From Aselliscus stoliczkanus (Eukaryota; Chordata; Mammalia; Chiroptera; Hipposideridae), in NCBI GenBank assembly GCA_033961575.1, contig CM066728.1, positions 98,904,852 through 98,968,851 on the forward strand: a stretch of DNA of 64,000 nt, written 5' to 3'. Below the pieces are notes generated by a model, which saw only the letters and a program-made list of their open reading frames with translations, had not been told where the DNA came from and made no database searches. Made by a program: the position numbers and the translations under genes. This document shows positions 46,018 to 58,729 of this stretch, in pieces (positions within the stretch are counted from its first letter, which is position 1; each line of letters opens with the position of its first letter).

Positions 46018-47687
46018 TGTATGTATGTATTTATTTATAGTTTTAGCATTTAAGAAGAACCCATAATCCTCTGGACCTGATATGAGCTCTTAAACATTTA
46101 GACACTTCACTTTACATTTTGACATACCAATATCATCTGGTCACCTCTCCTGACTCCTTGTAATATATAAATTGTAGCAATTTTTCCATGTGAATTTATC
46201 TCTGTCAAATAAAGAAAATACTGCATTTGAATTCAGAGGTGAAATTTGTTATATTCATATAAGATCAATGTTCCCTTCCTAAATAGCTTTAAATAACTTA
46301 AAACCAAGTTATACTTTCACATGCTTAAATGCATTTTGGTTTAATAATAATTAACATGAAAGAAGGGTAGTGTTGTTATTTTCATGCTAAGCAGAGGAAG
46401 CAATCTGAGAGTAATGAAATAACCAGCAGTAACAAAGGCTGCTCTGAAATCGATGTTTTCAGGCTCCCTCCCATTCTCTATTTTTGAATGCTGTATGACC
46501 CAACCAAGTAACTACAATATATTAAAGGTACAGAAACTTCTGTCATATTTTTATACAACTAACGTCCATTATGATTCTCTATGGAATCACACATAGACAT
46601 TTTAGCAGTTCTGTAAATCATCAGGGTAAAAGCTTTTCACCTATAACTAGCTGTCAACAGAAAAACAAAATTGACTCTCTTAAAAATAGAAGAAATATAA
46701 CTTGTAAGTTTGAAGGACAATGATGAGCTTTTTCATTCTTCTTAAAGAACTCAATTGGTATTCAAAATATATTAATTCATCTTTTTTCTCTTTTATAGAT
46801 GTCACAAATCATGTATTCTCCTTGTCACTGTTGTAATGCATGTTTTCTAGTCTACCAACTTTTCCAGTTATTTGAAAGCTATACTATGGTAAATGTTAAA
46901 AACTTTCCATCTTTTTTTTTGTTGATGTTTAAAAATATAGTACAAACAATGGGAAAGGGAATTTACATGTCACTTTAGGCCTAGTGTGTGGCGTTTGCTG
47001 TTTAATGAGAAGTTCCTACAGCAGACATTTTCTGATGTCTCTAGATATGTAGACTGATTTTTGATGATTAAAATAATCTTTCAGAAATATAATGCATATT
47101 TTGATTGTATAACTATACATGTAAACTTTAATGCAATTAATTTTCAAGCCATCAGCTGGTACTTTGATAATAGAGTTGACTTTATTAAGAGAAAAACCAT
47201 CCAGTATTATAAATTCTGGTAGTTCTTTAAAATAAGCCAAATGTATTGAAGAAATGATTTTGTTTTCCAAATTAGTTTTCTTTATTTGATAAACATATGT
47301 ATGCTAAGCATATATGAAATGTGCAACAGGGCATGCAGTTTGATAGTATGAGAAAGAATGAGATTTAAGTCGTATACAGAACATTAATCTTTTTTTGCAT
47401 ATTTGCTTATTTCATGCTTTTTTCAGGAAGTCTTATTGTGTCTTATAATTGTATATAATTTAAAAGAATGAATTAAAATAAAATTGAGTGAGGACATAAG
47501 AATAGAGGAAAAATTAAAGTAAGAACAAGTCTATCAAATCAGGAATTATGTTAGTATATAAAACCCACGCCAGGAAGAATTATTTTCTAGAAGTGGGTTT
47601 TACATGAGGCTCTAAGCCTTCCATGTGCATGTAGAAAATATGACACAGTTATACAATCAGACTTTCCAGAAGTTAAATGTGAGCTGG

Positions 47688-47689
<2 letters not shown>
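44827..47689. other. Intron without recognised elements apart from a tetranucleotide tract
   Basis: AT-rich intron with the (TATG)n run listed separately. No repeat family or coding signal recognised. Confidence 0.5.
45987..46038. repeat. (TATG)n microsatellite
   Basis: About eleven atgt units followed by two attt units. Confidence 0.95.

Positions 47690-47739
<50 letters not shown>
47690..47739. repeat. (CA)n microsatellite
   Basis: Twenty-five AC/CA units without interruption. Confidence 0.95.
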
Positions 47740-47741
<2 letters not shown>

Positions 47742-49289
47742 TTTTTGCTCAGTAGAAAAAAAAATGTTACTTTTAGTTCAGTTTAAAAAATACCCCCATT
47801 ACTCTTTTTGAAGAGAGCATACCCAGTAATGAAAACAATAGCATCAACAATATCCTTACAGTTGAAAAACTTAAATAACATTTTCCTCACAGTAAGTAAT
47901 CTGATATTTTAAAGAGCATGTCCTTAAAATGTCCCTCTTTTAGGTCTTTGTACAAGCATTTTGTGAGAGCATCTCTCTAAGATCTTAGTTTGATGTGGTA
48001 GAGGGTTAGTGCTCTGTGCTCCTCTGACTTAATCTAAGGAAGAATTCCCAGTATCCAGAGGAAGGGTTGGCCCACTGTCCTTTTAGCAATCCTTTGTAAA
48101 TGCAGCTTCCCCAAACTGTCTACATGTATTGAATGGGAGCATGTTGGTGGTTATTTTCCCTGAAAATAAACTAGTTCAGCTAGTTGTTATTGAGGGTTAA
48201 TTGCCAAGCCGTACACTAACCCAAGTCGAAAACTAATCCATAGCCTGGTTAGGATACATTTATGAATCAAAAGCCACTCAACCTCCACTCACAGGGAGGC
48301 TTCAAGTATTTCTCAAAGACAGTCGTCTCTCCATGACCTTTAGCACATGAAGGAATAGGTATTAGGCCTTAAAATTCTGAAGCAGAGAGATACAAACTAT
48401 AGTCTATGGAGAGATGTACATATTCATGTATACACACACGTATCAAATGAGATGCATATAATTTTAGACAGTACATTAAGAGAGAATTACATTTAAATAA
48501 CACAGATGACCAAGAATATTACTGACCTGGGGCAAGGGGAATTTTGTTATTGGGCACAATTGAGAATAGCAAATTTATAATAAGCAGGAGACAGACAATT
48601 GTGTATCCTTTTCCATGAATGGATAAACCAGAAAGTGGGAGTAATGCATTAGCAGTTTGCACATTCGATTCTGAAAACTATCAGGGAAATTAAAGGGGTA
48701 CGAGATTAGCTAAGATATAATTGGTTCTGGGAAGGAAAGTGATAGGGTTCCATGAAGCAAAGAGCACTCGTCATTTGGCTGAAATGGGGCGCTCACCCAG
48801 AATAAAAGCCTTGCTAAGTCAACCCTGGTTAAATCAAGACTCATGAAATACTTGAGCTTAAAAGGATGGGGGTTAACAGCCATAATTATTTAGTCTGGTC
48901 TCCTCATGGTCAGAGGAAAAAGGAGAAAAAGACATTTATGTGAAAACAGACATGGAAAAAGAGTACAAAGAAAAATAAAATTTTACAAACCATTAATGCA
49001 TTTTATTAGCTTAAGATGTAAAATTCCAGAAAATCTTAGGCTAGTCCTGATCCACCCTCCAATAGGATGGTAAAATAATAGGTTAACAAATGTTAAAAAA
49101 ATGAAATGTTCAAGATAAAAAGAACTGAGCATATGTATTTCTGTTTAATACGTTTAATGTTCTTAGCCAAAGAGCCTACTTCATTATTTTAAATTGATAA
49201 GGGAAAGTCAGGTTTGAGCTTCATTTCTGGCAATACGGGAAAAATAAGCCTTCCTCTTAGAATGCCTAGCATTCAAAATACAATATTTT
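47740..49289. other. Intron without recognised elements
   Basis: Mixed-composition intron. No family or coding signal recognised. Confidence 0.5.
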
Positions 49290-49290
49290 C

Positions 49291-49337
<47 letters not shown>
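49291..49337. repeat. (TA)n microsatellite beside a SINE tail
   Basis: About 22 TA units between the left target duplication and the T run of the SINE. Confidence 0.95.
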
Positions 49338-49372
<35 letters not shown>

Positions 49373-49461
49373 GGCAGTGTCACTGGCCCTCATGTGTGGG
49401 ACCAAACCGGGGCCGCTGGGTTCCCAAGCCAGTGCTTAACCACCACGTCGCTTGGCCGGCC
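49338..49461 (-). mobile_element. tRNA-derived SINE, family A
   Basis: A T run of about 30 leads into gggcagtgtcactggccctc, gaccaaaccggggccgctgg and the antisense head cgcttggccggcc. The flanking cattatata at 49290-49298 recurs at 49466-49474, consistent with a target duplication from which the adjacent (TA)n may have grown. Confidence 0.92.
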
Positions 49462-49465
49462 TCTA

Positions 49466-50560
49466 CATTATATATTTTTTACTGTATAGCTGTTAGGTTG
49501 ATGGTACTGTAAGGTAAACGCTTGGGGGAGAGAATCAATAAATCATGTTGATCTAGAGAATTATGCTTGTCCTAGAATTGTCTTTGCCACTTGTGTCAGT
49601 TGTAATCACCAAGATATGATTAGATGTGCAAGAGATTTGTAAGGAAAAGGCATGCGAAAGGTCAGCAGAAGGTGCCAAAGAAGACAGGGAGAACCTCTGC
49701 ATGATGATGCAGGTCCGACAGCTGTGGAAGGAAGAGTGATGTGTAGGAAGACCTTCATATGATAGGGCATTGCTGAGGAAGGTTGTATTGGCCAGGCAGA
49801 TGGGGAGTGTTCAGTTAAAATCATGGGAGTCTGCATCCTGCAAGAAAGGGCTGGTACGTGTAGTTCTTCTTGCTAAGTTATTAGCGGTGAACATCCCAGA
49901 GAAAGCATAGCCTGAGAGGATATGCAGGGCAAGTGCAGGGTCAGTCAGTCGACCCGGCTCCCTGCATCAGATTCTATTTAGAAGACCTGAAAGGTGCTCT
50001 TCCATGGCCCTCGTGACCATTTTGCCTAGAGTCTGAGTTTTAATGGGCCACACACAGGGACAGAATGGGAGATTGGTTTTAGCAAGGACAGACCTCAGAT
50101 CAGCACCCCTGAATAAGGGGAAGACTTTCAAAAAATTAAGCAAGTTCCAACCAATCCAAGGATATAGAAGATGAGCAGGCTTGTCTTACAAGTTGCCCTA
50201 TGTGGAAAAGGGAAAACTCCACAGAGAACTCTTATCAACGGGTTCTCTCCTTCATGTTGGGTAGGGTCCCACAAAAAGTTCAAGTCAAAGATGGAGTTAA
50301 AAAACCATCTCAGGTTGGAAGTGATCCCAGATACCTAGGAGGTGCCACCCCATATCACATGCTGTGGAACGTTTCTTAACCTCAGGTCTCAAAAATCCCC
50401 TCATATGAACTCATAAGGAAATGAGTTTACAACCAAAACATCACAAAACAAAGACATGAGTTACCATGAGCAAGATTACAGAAAAAGCAAAATACATAAT
50501 CAAATCTGAAGTAGTTGTGAAACCTGAGTTTTAATAATAAAAATACCTTTTAAAGAACTT
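49466..50560. other. Unidentified, less AT-rich block
   Basis: About 49590-50400 has more G and C than the background and reads like an old LTR or retroviral scrap (for example ggcaagtgcagggtcagtca), but I cannot assign it. The 76-codon minus-strand frame at 49606-49836 has no recognisable family. Confidence 0.35.
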
Positions 50561-50564
50561 GCAA

Positions 50565-50720
50565 TATTATTACATATATGGCAGAGTTCTAGCCGCCATG
50601 TTAAGTACCTCATTACGTCTCCACAACAGTCAGTCCTCTAAGGTAGGTATTATTATTTTCACCACATAGTCAATGACGATATGTCATGTGGCCATAGAAT
50701 GCCAAGGAACTGTAGGGACA
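50565..50720 (+). mobile_element. Probable MIR SINE
   Basis: ttaagtacctcattacgtct, ccacaacagtcagtcctcta, aggtaggtattattattttc follow the order of the MIR core in sense orientation. Confidence 0.65.
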
Positions 50721-50860
50721 CAGTAGTGTTGGGAAGACAGTGGTGAAGCAAACAGAAAAATCCACCACCTTCGTGGGGTTTGCCTTCTAGTAATACAATT
50801 TTATTTTATTTTTTTGTGTTTTTTTTTCTCTCTCTCTCTACTTCTCTTGCTCCCTCTTTC

Positions 50861-50862
<2 letters not shown>

Positions 50863-50908
<46 letters not shown>
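50863..50908. repeat. (TA)n microsatellite
   Basis: About 23 TA units, preceded by a CT-rich stretch at 50828-50860. Confidence 0.95.
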
Positions 50909-50911
<3 letters not shown>

Positions 50912-51724
50912 ATACATATATACACATACACATATGGGCTTGGCAATTGAAAATAAATAACAATGATAAAATAACATGAACAATAGCAGTGATAAAAACC
51001 TAGGGAAGCCACATGCAGCAAAAAACAGGTGCTGAAAACATCAGCCAACAACATATCATATAGGCCAGTTATTGTGTGATTTTGTGTAAATGAAAGACAT
51101 TGAAAAAGTATTTCTAACTTTACCAGTCATGTTCTTCCAGCTGCCTACCTAGTTCTGAGATTCAATTTGTATCTCCATAAAGTCATTGTTAAGAATTCTC
51201 ACCCTAATAATAACTGTGGAGTTAAGCAAAACCAGAAACTGTTATGATTCAGACAAGATAATTTCTAGTCTTCATGCTAGTTGGTACAAACACCAAAATG
51301 TCTTACCTTTGCAAAATAATGATGATAGAGGCATGATTATAGAGGCAACAATTATTATGTTGTAGTCACTGTTTACCACCTTCATTTTATATTTCCGCAT
51401 GAGGAGACTGAATCCAGGCTCTGTTTTAACATTATTAGTTTTCTTATCTACCTTTGGCTGCTTCATCTTATTAGATGTGTCCTAATCTATCTAAGATTAA
51501 AGGTTTTTCTAAAATGATAAATTTAGTAAATTTGATGCAACATATTATAGAGGGTATTTCAATTCTCAAAATGATTTGTTCATGATTCATAGGGCCAATT
51601 TCTTCCAATATTAAATAAAATGACTCATTATTTTAAACACTTATAAAATGAAACAAGCAAAAGAATAAAATAGATAATGATACAAATTGTAATAATACGA
51701 AGAAATATTTTACTGGAGGATTAG
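50909..51724. other. Intron; possible MIR scrap
   Basis: The stretch at about 51350-51430 (ccaccttcattttatatttc, gcatgaggagactgaatcca) is probably a MIR piece. The rest is not recognised. Confidence 0.4.
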
Positions 51725-51925
51725 TGCAATTCTGTTGCTTTGTAAACACTTTATATGTATTATGTATTTTCATACCCAGAGTGATCCTTCATACTAGTTA
51801 CTCAGAGTGATCACATTGTATAGATAAGGACACTGAGCAATAGAGGACATTTGAAAACTAATGAAGGTAATAAAGAATAGAGTCTGGACCCAAACCAATA
51901 TCTGGCTCAAAACCCAGTTCTTATT
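51725..51925 (+). mobile_element. MIR SINE
   Basis: Order of tttgtaaacactttatatgt, cagagtgatccttcatacta, tagataaggacactgagcaa, and agtctggacccaaaccaata fits a sense MIR. Confidence 0.7.
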
Positions 51926-52156
51926 TATTATTTTGTAAGTGTTACATCTATAAGTCAACTTACTATAAAGCCTTGAGACATGTGATCTAATGCTGTGGTA
52001 TTATCATGTTTAAATTACAAGTAATATTCAGAGTCAATGTCTGAAACTTAAAAGAAGAAGCTTAGAAGAAAGGGTTATTTGAGTGTATTAGTAAGAATCA
52101 AAGCTGTGAAAGCAAATGATGTTAGCTGAGAAAGCATTTCACTGAAGAGAAGTAAG
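51926..52156. other. Intron without recognised elements
   Basis: AT-rich; nothing recognised. Confidence 0.5.
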
Positions 52157-52324
52157 TGTTGTCCAAATGGCAGCATTTCATGTTTTCTTATGGCTGTGTA
52201 ATATTCCATTGTGTATATATACCACATCTTCTTTATCCAATCATCTATCAAATGACATGTTGGTTAGTTGTTCTATGTCTTAGCCACTGTGACTAATGCA
52301 ATGAACATAGGGATATATATATAT

Positions 52325-52359
<35 letters not shown>

Positions 52360-52775
52360 TTTAGGATTAAAGGTTTTCAAATTTTGGGAGTAGATACCAA
52401 GAAGAAGGATTACTTTGCTGGATAATATAGTAATTCTATTCTTAATTTTTTGAGGAACTTCCATACTGTTCCATAGTGGCTGTACTAATGAGATTATCAT
52501 GCTAAGCAAAGTCAGACACAAAAAAGTAGAGAACCATAGTACTTTATTCATACATGGGGTATAAAACTGAAAGCAATAAACAAACAAGACAAATAAACAC
52601 AAACTCATAGACACAGACAATAGTTTAGTGGTTACCAGAGGGTAAGGGGAAAGGGGATGGTAGAAGAGGGTATGGGGGTCAAATATATGGTGATGGAAAG
52701 AGAGCTGACTCTGGGTGGTGAACACAAAATGAAATATATAGATGATGTATTACAGAAAATATAAAAATTAAAAAA
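52157..52775 (+). mobile_element. L1 3' end with inverted 5' part (twin-priming structure)
   Basis: Bases from about 52490 to 52775 are sense L1: gagattatcatgctaagcaa, gtggttaccagagggtaagg, and tatatggtgatggaaagaga. Bases 52157 to about 52488 are the upstream part of the same region in reverse (gtgtaatattccattgtgta, accacatcttctttatccaa). The two halves meet head to head near 52488. This is the known product of twin priming. A (GT)n run lies inside the inverted half. Confidence 0.85.
52327..52358. repeat. (GT)n microsatellite in inverted L1 half
   Basis: Sixteen GT units, apparently grown from an AT-rich site in the L1. Confidence 0.95.
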
Positions 52776-52776
52776 C

Positions 52777-52841
52777 GAGAGAGAGAGAGAGAGAGAGACA
52801 GAGAGAGAGAGAGACAGAGAGAGAGAGAGAAAGAAAGAAAG
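52777..52841. repeat. (GA)n tract at the L1 tail
   Basis: Long GA run with a few CA interruptions and a (GAAA)n end, directly after the L1 tail, so probably an expanded A-rich tail. Confidence 0.92.
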
Positions 52842-53219
52842 TGGCCTGAAACACAGACATAGAGTTATCCAGTAGGAGGACAGGAGCCTGTAAGCCTGTG
52901 GAGGGAACTAATGAGAAAGTTGCATGAGCAGAAGGAAAATCAGGTCAGTGTAATATCTCAGAAGCCAAAGAAATATTATTTTAAGGATTAAATGGCATCA
53001 AAGCCTGGTAGAAAGGGGACTGAAACACTTTCCACTGTATTACACTAATCTAAGCATATGGATAACCTTATCAAGCTGCCCAGGTAAAGGGATGTGGCTC
53101 GCATGTCTAAGTGAGCTGAATAGGTTTGAAATAACTATTGCAAAGAGTATGGGAACAAGTTGACTAGATGTTCAATTTCAGCTATTTAAAAACAAAATTT
53201 GTAGTGATTATAAATGTAT
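52842..53219. other. Intron without recognised elements
   Basis: Mixed-composition intron; nothing recognised. Confidence 0.45.
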
Positions 53220-53480
53220 TCATGAATTCAAAAAGTATTTATTGAACAATTTTAGTAAGCAAAGTATTGTTCTGGGTGGTTGGGGTACATCTGGGTATAA
53301 AACAGGCGATACCGCTACTTTCTTGGAGATTATGATCTAGCAGGGTGCTTAAGGAACAATGGATACCAGGTAAACCATGTTACACAGCATGCTGAAAGGT
53401 GGCCAGTGCTATTTCAAAAACAAAAAGACCAGAGTGAGGAAGGTCAGCTGTATTCAAGGTGAGAGCACATTGCAATTTAA
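53220..53480 (+). repeat. L2 LINE fragment
   Basis: aaaaagtatttattgaacaa, agtattgttctgggtggttg, ggggtacatctgggtataaa, and cttggagattatgatctagc follow the order of the well-known L2 segment (ttattgagc ... tgttctagg ... gggata). Confidence 0.65.
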
Positions 53481-54334
53481 AATGGGATTGACAAATATAT
53501 ACGTAATTTTGGTAAAATCTGAACAATGATATCAACTGCAGGAAGTAAGATTTAGTCATGTAGACACCAAGGAATGACATTCTAAGCAAGGGAACAGCCA
53601 ACAAAAGTTCTGTGTGATGGCAGGTCAGTGTCCATGGAGCCCAGTGAGCCAGAAGGGTGTCATAAGAAACAAGGTTAAGGGGACAATGGGAGTGGGCTGT
53701 GGGGCCAGAAAACAGAGGGACTTGAAAGCCATTGCAAAGCATCAGTTTGAACTAAGTGAAATATGAGCCATTTATATCCCCAACAATGTGCACTAGCCCC
53801 TGACTTTCTCCGGTAGTGTTCCGTTTGTGGATTATATGCACTGAGAGTTGGCATCCCAATCAGTTTTGAAAGCTACCACAAAATGACAGAGTAGAAAAAG
53901 AATTGACTTTTGACAAGTGTCTTATGCAAATGCAGGACCATATGTCCTCAGCTTGTTAATGAACAGAAGGAAGAAAAGAATAATTGGCTGTATTGGAAGA
54001 AAAGAGAGGAAAATGGACTAGGGAGTTGATAAGGATGTTTATAGTTTTTTCATTCACTGATAAAAAGATAAATATGTTCAGTCTGGATCCAGAGTTTGAG
54101 CTTTTCTCAGCATTGGGCAATCTGGTTCTTAGTCAAATCACTACCATTTTTAGAACTAAATTATTACTTTAGGGTTCTGGGATAAAGAGGAGAAAAAAAG
54201 ATAATTCTGAATCAAAAATGTGTGAACACAGAAACACAGAATGATGATTTCAATAATACATTTCAAACAGAAACTAAGTATTATCCTGCTGGCTTTGGTT
54301 TAGAGTGAATCTTATTTTTTGGCCATGTATTCAT
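53481..54334. other. Intron without recognised elements
   Basis: The 120-codon minus-strand frame at 53380-53742 overlaps the L2-like segment and has no family features. Otherwise ordinary. Confidence 0.4.
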
Positions 54335-54460
54335 TCATTTACTCATTTACTCAAAACTAAACAGAAAAGTATGAAGATTTATTTAGCTACTATGTACTAA
54401 GCATTAAGATGGATATAGGGAAATATTACCTTTAAGAACTTTTAAGCTCACAGTCCAGCG
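54335..54460 (+). repeat. Probable L2 LINE fragment
   Basis: ttcattcatttactcattta, then ttagctactatgtactaagc and ctttaagaacttttaagctc, resembles the same L2 segment as at 53220. Confidence 0.5.
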
Positions 54461-54841
54461 ATAAGAGCACCTTGTGTGTGAACAGTGGAGGTGCCATCAA
54501 GAGAAACAAACATACCAAAGGCATGGAGTGTATTAGACGGACTGTGGAAGCTCCTGAGAGAAGACAACATCAGAGAAAGACGGTTTACCGGGTCATATAA
54601 AATTGTTTAGAATATTTTGATTAGTAATACATCTTTTAGGACCATGCACCAAAGGAAAATCAATGGGACAGCCAGCTCACTCTTCTTAATTTTGTTCTGG
54701 AAAATATTAATCAAAATAGAGTAGTGATAACTCTGATAGTGTGTTACTTAAAATACATGTAGTGAAATGCAGAGATACCATGTTAATAATAAAATCAAAC
54801 AGATCTATAGAATTCTGTAGGGGCAAACTCTTTTATTAAGG
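54461..54841. other. Intron without recognised elements
   Basis: Ordinary AT-rich intron. Confidence 0.5.
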
Positions 54842-54853
54842 ATAAAATATACT

Positions 54854-54968
54854 GGAGCCGGCCGAGTGGCGCGGTGGTTAAGCGCTGGCTTGGCAAGCCA
54901 GTGGCCACGGTTCGGGTCCCACATGTGAGGGCCAGTGACACTGCCCTCAAAAAAAAAAAAAAAAAAGA
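54854..54968 (+). mobile_element. tRNA-derived SINE, family A, intact-looking copy
   Basis: Head gccggccgagtggcgcggtg then gttaagcgctggcttgg, B-box ggttcgggtccca, tail gggccagtgacactgccctc, poly(A) of about 18. The exact flanks ataaaatatact at 54842-54853 and 54969-54980 are a 12 bp target duplication. This copy has the cleanest B-box in the window and looks the youngest. Confidence 0.96.
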
Positions 54969-54980
54969 ATAAAATATACT

Positions 54981-57424
54981 ACAAAGTTTTTTTTCATGTA
55001 CCTTGGGTAGCTAAAGCAAAATTATTTCTTTGGGTGGGTAAAGAGGGACTGCTAAAATTGCTGTACTCTAGACCTACTGTTCGAATTTTGAGTTGGTTGG
55101 ATAATATGGTACATTTCTAGAAAGTTAATTACTAATTTTATGATTTGCTATTTAAATTATTTCTTCATTTATTATGACTACATTTATTTTCCATGTTGTA
55201 GTCAAATATTTTCCCTTTATATAAGTATACATCAATAACCTGCTTTGTGAGGCCTGCCAAAGCAACACTGGAATTATTCAATGAAATAATTCTTTCCCAT
55301 AGTGTTCAGAGGGATGACCTACTGTGACTGCAATTGAACCCATTTCAAAAGTTGATTCCCAGCAACAATGTTTATTCTAACATATTCTCTTTGGTTTTCC
55401 TTATATAATAGACCCACGGTGAAAGGAAGTTGTTAGCATCTAGATAACTAGACCTATAAGTAGAATATTTACTTTGAGGATTAGTGATTGGTTTTTAAGA
55501 TTGTTTCAGTTACTCGGATAATGGGACAGCAATCAAAGAAAATAAATTGTATGTTAATTAACAATGAAAGCTGACTGCATTTACTAATTCTGGTTAAACA
55601 AGCCTCTGATATTCTCCCCAACTCACACATTATTCACATAAATAACTGGAGAAAATGTGAAGATTACAGTTCTTTCTATACATATTTAATGTAAATGCAT
55701 CATCCTGAAAATGTTATCTATTATATGAGGCAAGGATTATTCATAAATTTATAGAAACAAATTCCATTCTCTGACTGGCAATAAGATCCCTTAACACTCA
55801 TATATAGTTCCCACACAGGTATCATTAAAATGAAAAATGTTCACTTTTTAGGCATACATACACTAAATCAAAAGCTCATTTTTGTTTTAATATTTTTCTT
55901 CAGCTATATGATATTATTTTTGAAAGTACAATTAATAATGTTCAAACAAGGCCAATCAGATACCTGTCAGTTACAAACGTGTTTAAAACTTTTTCTCAGA
56001 GTGCACAAAAAACGAGCACCTCTAATAGATCCATTTTTGAGAGTTAGTTTTCACAGAATCATACTTTAATCAGGAAATCTGAGCTTATGAAATAAATGGT
56101 CATTATACTGATTTTTTTCAATATTGCTGTGCACACTGCATCTTGACTCTGTAGCCTTTCGAAATACTTTATTGCATGATAGTTTCTAGGCTAGTAGAGA
56201 GTCATGAAATGTTAAGGCCAAATTTTATGCAGTATTCCATCATGTTAAAATAATTGACTACATGTTCCTAAAAGAAAATCACCATATTTTCCCTCTCCTA
56301 AAAAATGACTTTTATTCAAACATGTTATGTGCAGATAGATGCTCAGACAGCTTGTAATTGGTCTGACTGAATTTTAATTACATTGTAGAAAGAATATGGA
56401 GAAGAAAATCAATAAAGAACAGATTATGATTTTAAATATAAAACTTATACTTTGTTAGAAAATTTGTTAATGCAAATATAATTAATGAATATGGCATTAT
56501 TAAACCCAAGATTCAAACCAATTTTATGCAAATTAGTATACAGGGCTGTGTTCTGTTTGCAGCAGAAGATAGCTCTGTGTTTTCAATACAGATAATGTCC
56601 CTTAAATTTTCTTATCTTTTAAAATTCTTTACAACATAGTTTTATTATTTATTAAGGTGCCTAATTAACTTTTCTTTGCGTGAGGTATTTATTTAGAAAA
56701 ATATGCAAAATAAAATGGCTCAATAAAAAATGTTTGGAGCACATTTTATGTTATATTCATCAACTGAGTATTTATAGTGAAAATTAGATGACTAGGATTC
56801 TCTCATGTATATTTACAGAGATTGATTCTTACTATAAATTGTAAATATTTTTATAAACATAAATAATGTTGCATGGAGAAAAATATCTACTGAGGCAGAA
56901 TTTAGTGGCATGGAATAGAAATCTGCCTATAACCTCATAAATAAGTAGAGATTTCTTTTTCTTGTGTAAAAATAGTCCAGCGATAGACATCCTGGGTCTG
57001 GTGAAGCAATTCCAAGATAACATCAAAAATGGCCTTTTAATTTTGCAATCCATCATCTTAAACGTTCTTCTCTATGCTCATAAAGTGGTTTCAATGTGTT
57101 GAGCCATTATGTTAGCAAGAGATGGAAAAGGAGAAGAAAACAAAAGCAAAACATGAAAGAAAAGAAAAAGTACATACCAGATGAGTCTGTCCATTTAAAA
57201 AGGTTTTCCTAAAACTTTCCAAAGATTTCACCCCGTTTATATCATTAGCCAAAATAGAATCCCATATCTACCCTGGCTCCCAGGTTATGGAGTGGTGAGC
57301 ATTGTATTAATTAGGCATACTTCTGGCCATGACACAGCCCATTGATATTGATTCTAGTAATAGGGAGGGTTCTATTAATAAGAAGAAAGGGGAAATGAAT
57401 GTTGGATAGACCACTAGCAGTGAC
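54981..57424. other. Intron without recognised repeats; candidate conserved block
   Basis: AT-rich. Bases 56330-56620 lack repeats and carry two octamer words (atgcaaat) plus attaattaat-like homeodomain words, so they may be a regulatory element. This is only a composition impression. Confidence 0.3.
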
Positions 57425-57509
57425 GGCCATAGTCATTATCAACTTTGCGATCAGATCTCCATCAGTAATGAAGGCCATAGTCATTATCAACTTTGCGATC
57501 AGATCTCCA
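57425..57509. repeat. Tandem duplication, period 48 bp
   Basis: The 37 bases starting ggccatagtcattatcaact at 57425-57461 recur without change at 57473-57509, separated by 11 bp. There are 1.8 copies and no mismatch, so the duplication is recent. Confidence 0.97.
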
Positions 57510-57649
57510 AAGGCAAGCTGAGATATTGTTAGAGATTGCTGAATATTGAAGTTCAGGTAGCTTTAGTAAAATCAAAGATAGCATCTCACTGTCTTTTATG
57601 ATTTAATGTTCTGGAATGTAATGTACTGAAATCTGTAACAATTGACTAC
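57510..57649. other. Intron between tandem duplication and MIR
   Basis: Short unremarkable stretch. Confidence 0.5.
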
Positions 57650-57795
57650 AGGAAATTTACAGTGTGGAGTCAATAATACCTGCATTTTTACTCCCTACCT
57701 TCTAGCTATGTAGGATTGGGCAAGTTATTAAACAACTCTTGGCATTTATTTTCTCATTTATACGATGGGAGAAATTTTAGAGTGAGCACGTTATT
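57650..57795 (+). mobile_element. MIR SINE
   Basis: acagtgtggagtcaataata, ctagctatgtaggattgggc, aagttattaaacaactcttg, and tctcatttatacgatgggag follow the MIR core and 5' order in sense orientation. Confidence 0.75.
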
Positions 57796-58729
57796 GTGTT
57801 CAGAGTAACACAATTATTAGATGACATCCAATTTTTCTCACAATTCATGTAATTAATAACAATTTTTAATGATTGAATAAAATATTCAGGAAAAAGGAAA
57901 ACTGTCAATAAACTTTTCCTTGATTACTTCTTTTTACTAATAATGACAGAAAACAATTCTAAGTACGTGTATATAATCTGTTGACTTTAAGAACTACTGC
58001 AGGCTTTTTTTAAGCTGAGTAGATATTCAGTAGACTGTAAATATACATTTATAGCTGAAAAATATTAAAATGAACTGTATAGTGATTGTGTTTATATGTA
58101 TGGCAGGAAAATTAGCTTTGCATTATGCTGGCCATCACTTGGACATTGGATGTAGTAAGCTTTGCTTCTACATGGCAGAGATGGGAGAGTCCTCCAGGTT
58201 GCTGCAAGGTTTCCGGTCAGTTACAACTAGCACATTATGACTGAAGATTGCATCAACAATTATTATGTTGCTTTATACCTGGAAACACTCATGGTGATGG
58301 ACTGATTTTTGAGGTGCTACAGCAAGAAGCAAGGGGTCTAGTCCCACCCCTTGCTTTTTGGTCTGGTTACCAGGTCAAGTGTATGCCTAGGTCTAGTCTC
58401 CCCACTCTCTCTGACACTTACACATCCCTTGATCTATCTTCTTGCACAAACCATTTGATCTCAGGAAGGCCCCAGTCTCAATATTCCGGGTGGCATATAT
58501 AGAGTGTACGTAGATGTTGGCTCAGGCTTTCAATATAGGAATAAAAGAACAGAGGAATATTAAGCATAAGAAGAAGCAGAGGGCCGGAGTTTAATTGTGA
58601 CTAAACCTCAGTAATAACAGCAGACGAGCAGATTCATTCCATCAGTGGGAACAAGAATGTAGGCCTAAGTCTTTGGAAGGAAATATGAACTAATGCTTAG
58701 CAGTGTTTCCTTTTGCACTGTTTGTACCC
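57796..58729. other. Intron without recognised elements
   Basis: The block at 58130-58500 is less AT-rich and may be an unrecognised old repeat. The 84-codon frame there has no family features. Confidence 0.4.

Noticed and set aside
52273..52725. 150-codon open frame on the minus strand
   Set aside because: It spans the head-to-head L1 halves and a (GT)n tract, so it is translated repeat.
53380..53742. 120-codon frame on the minus strand
   Set aside because: It overlaps an L2-like fragment and does not resemble any family.
54854..54968. Possible tRNA gene
   Set aside because: The tRNA-like head is followed by the family tail, poly(A) and a target duplication, so it is a SINE and not a functional tRNA.
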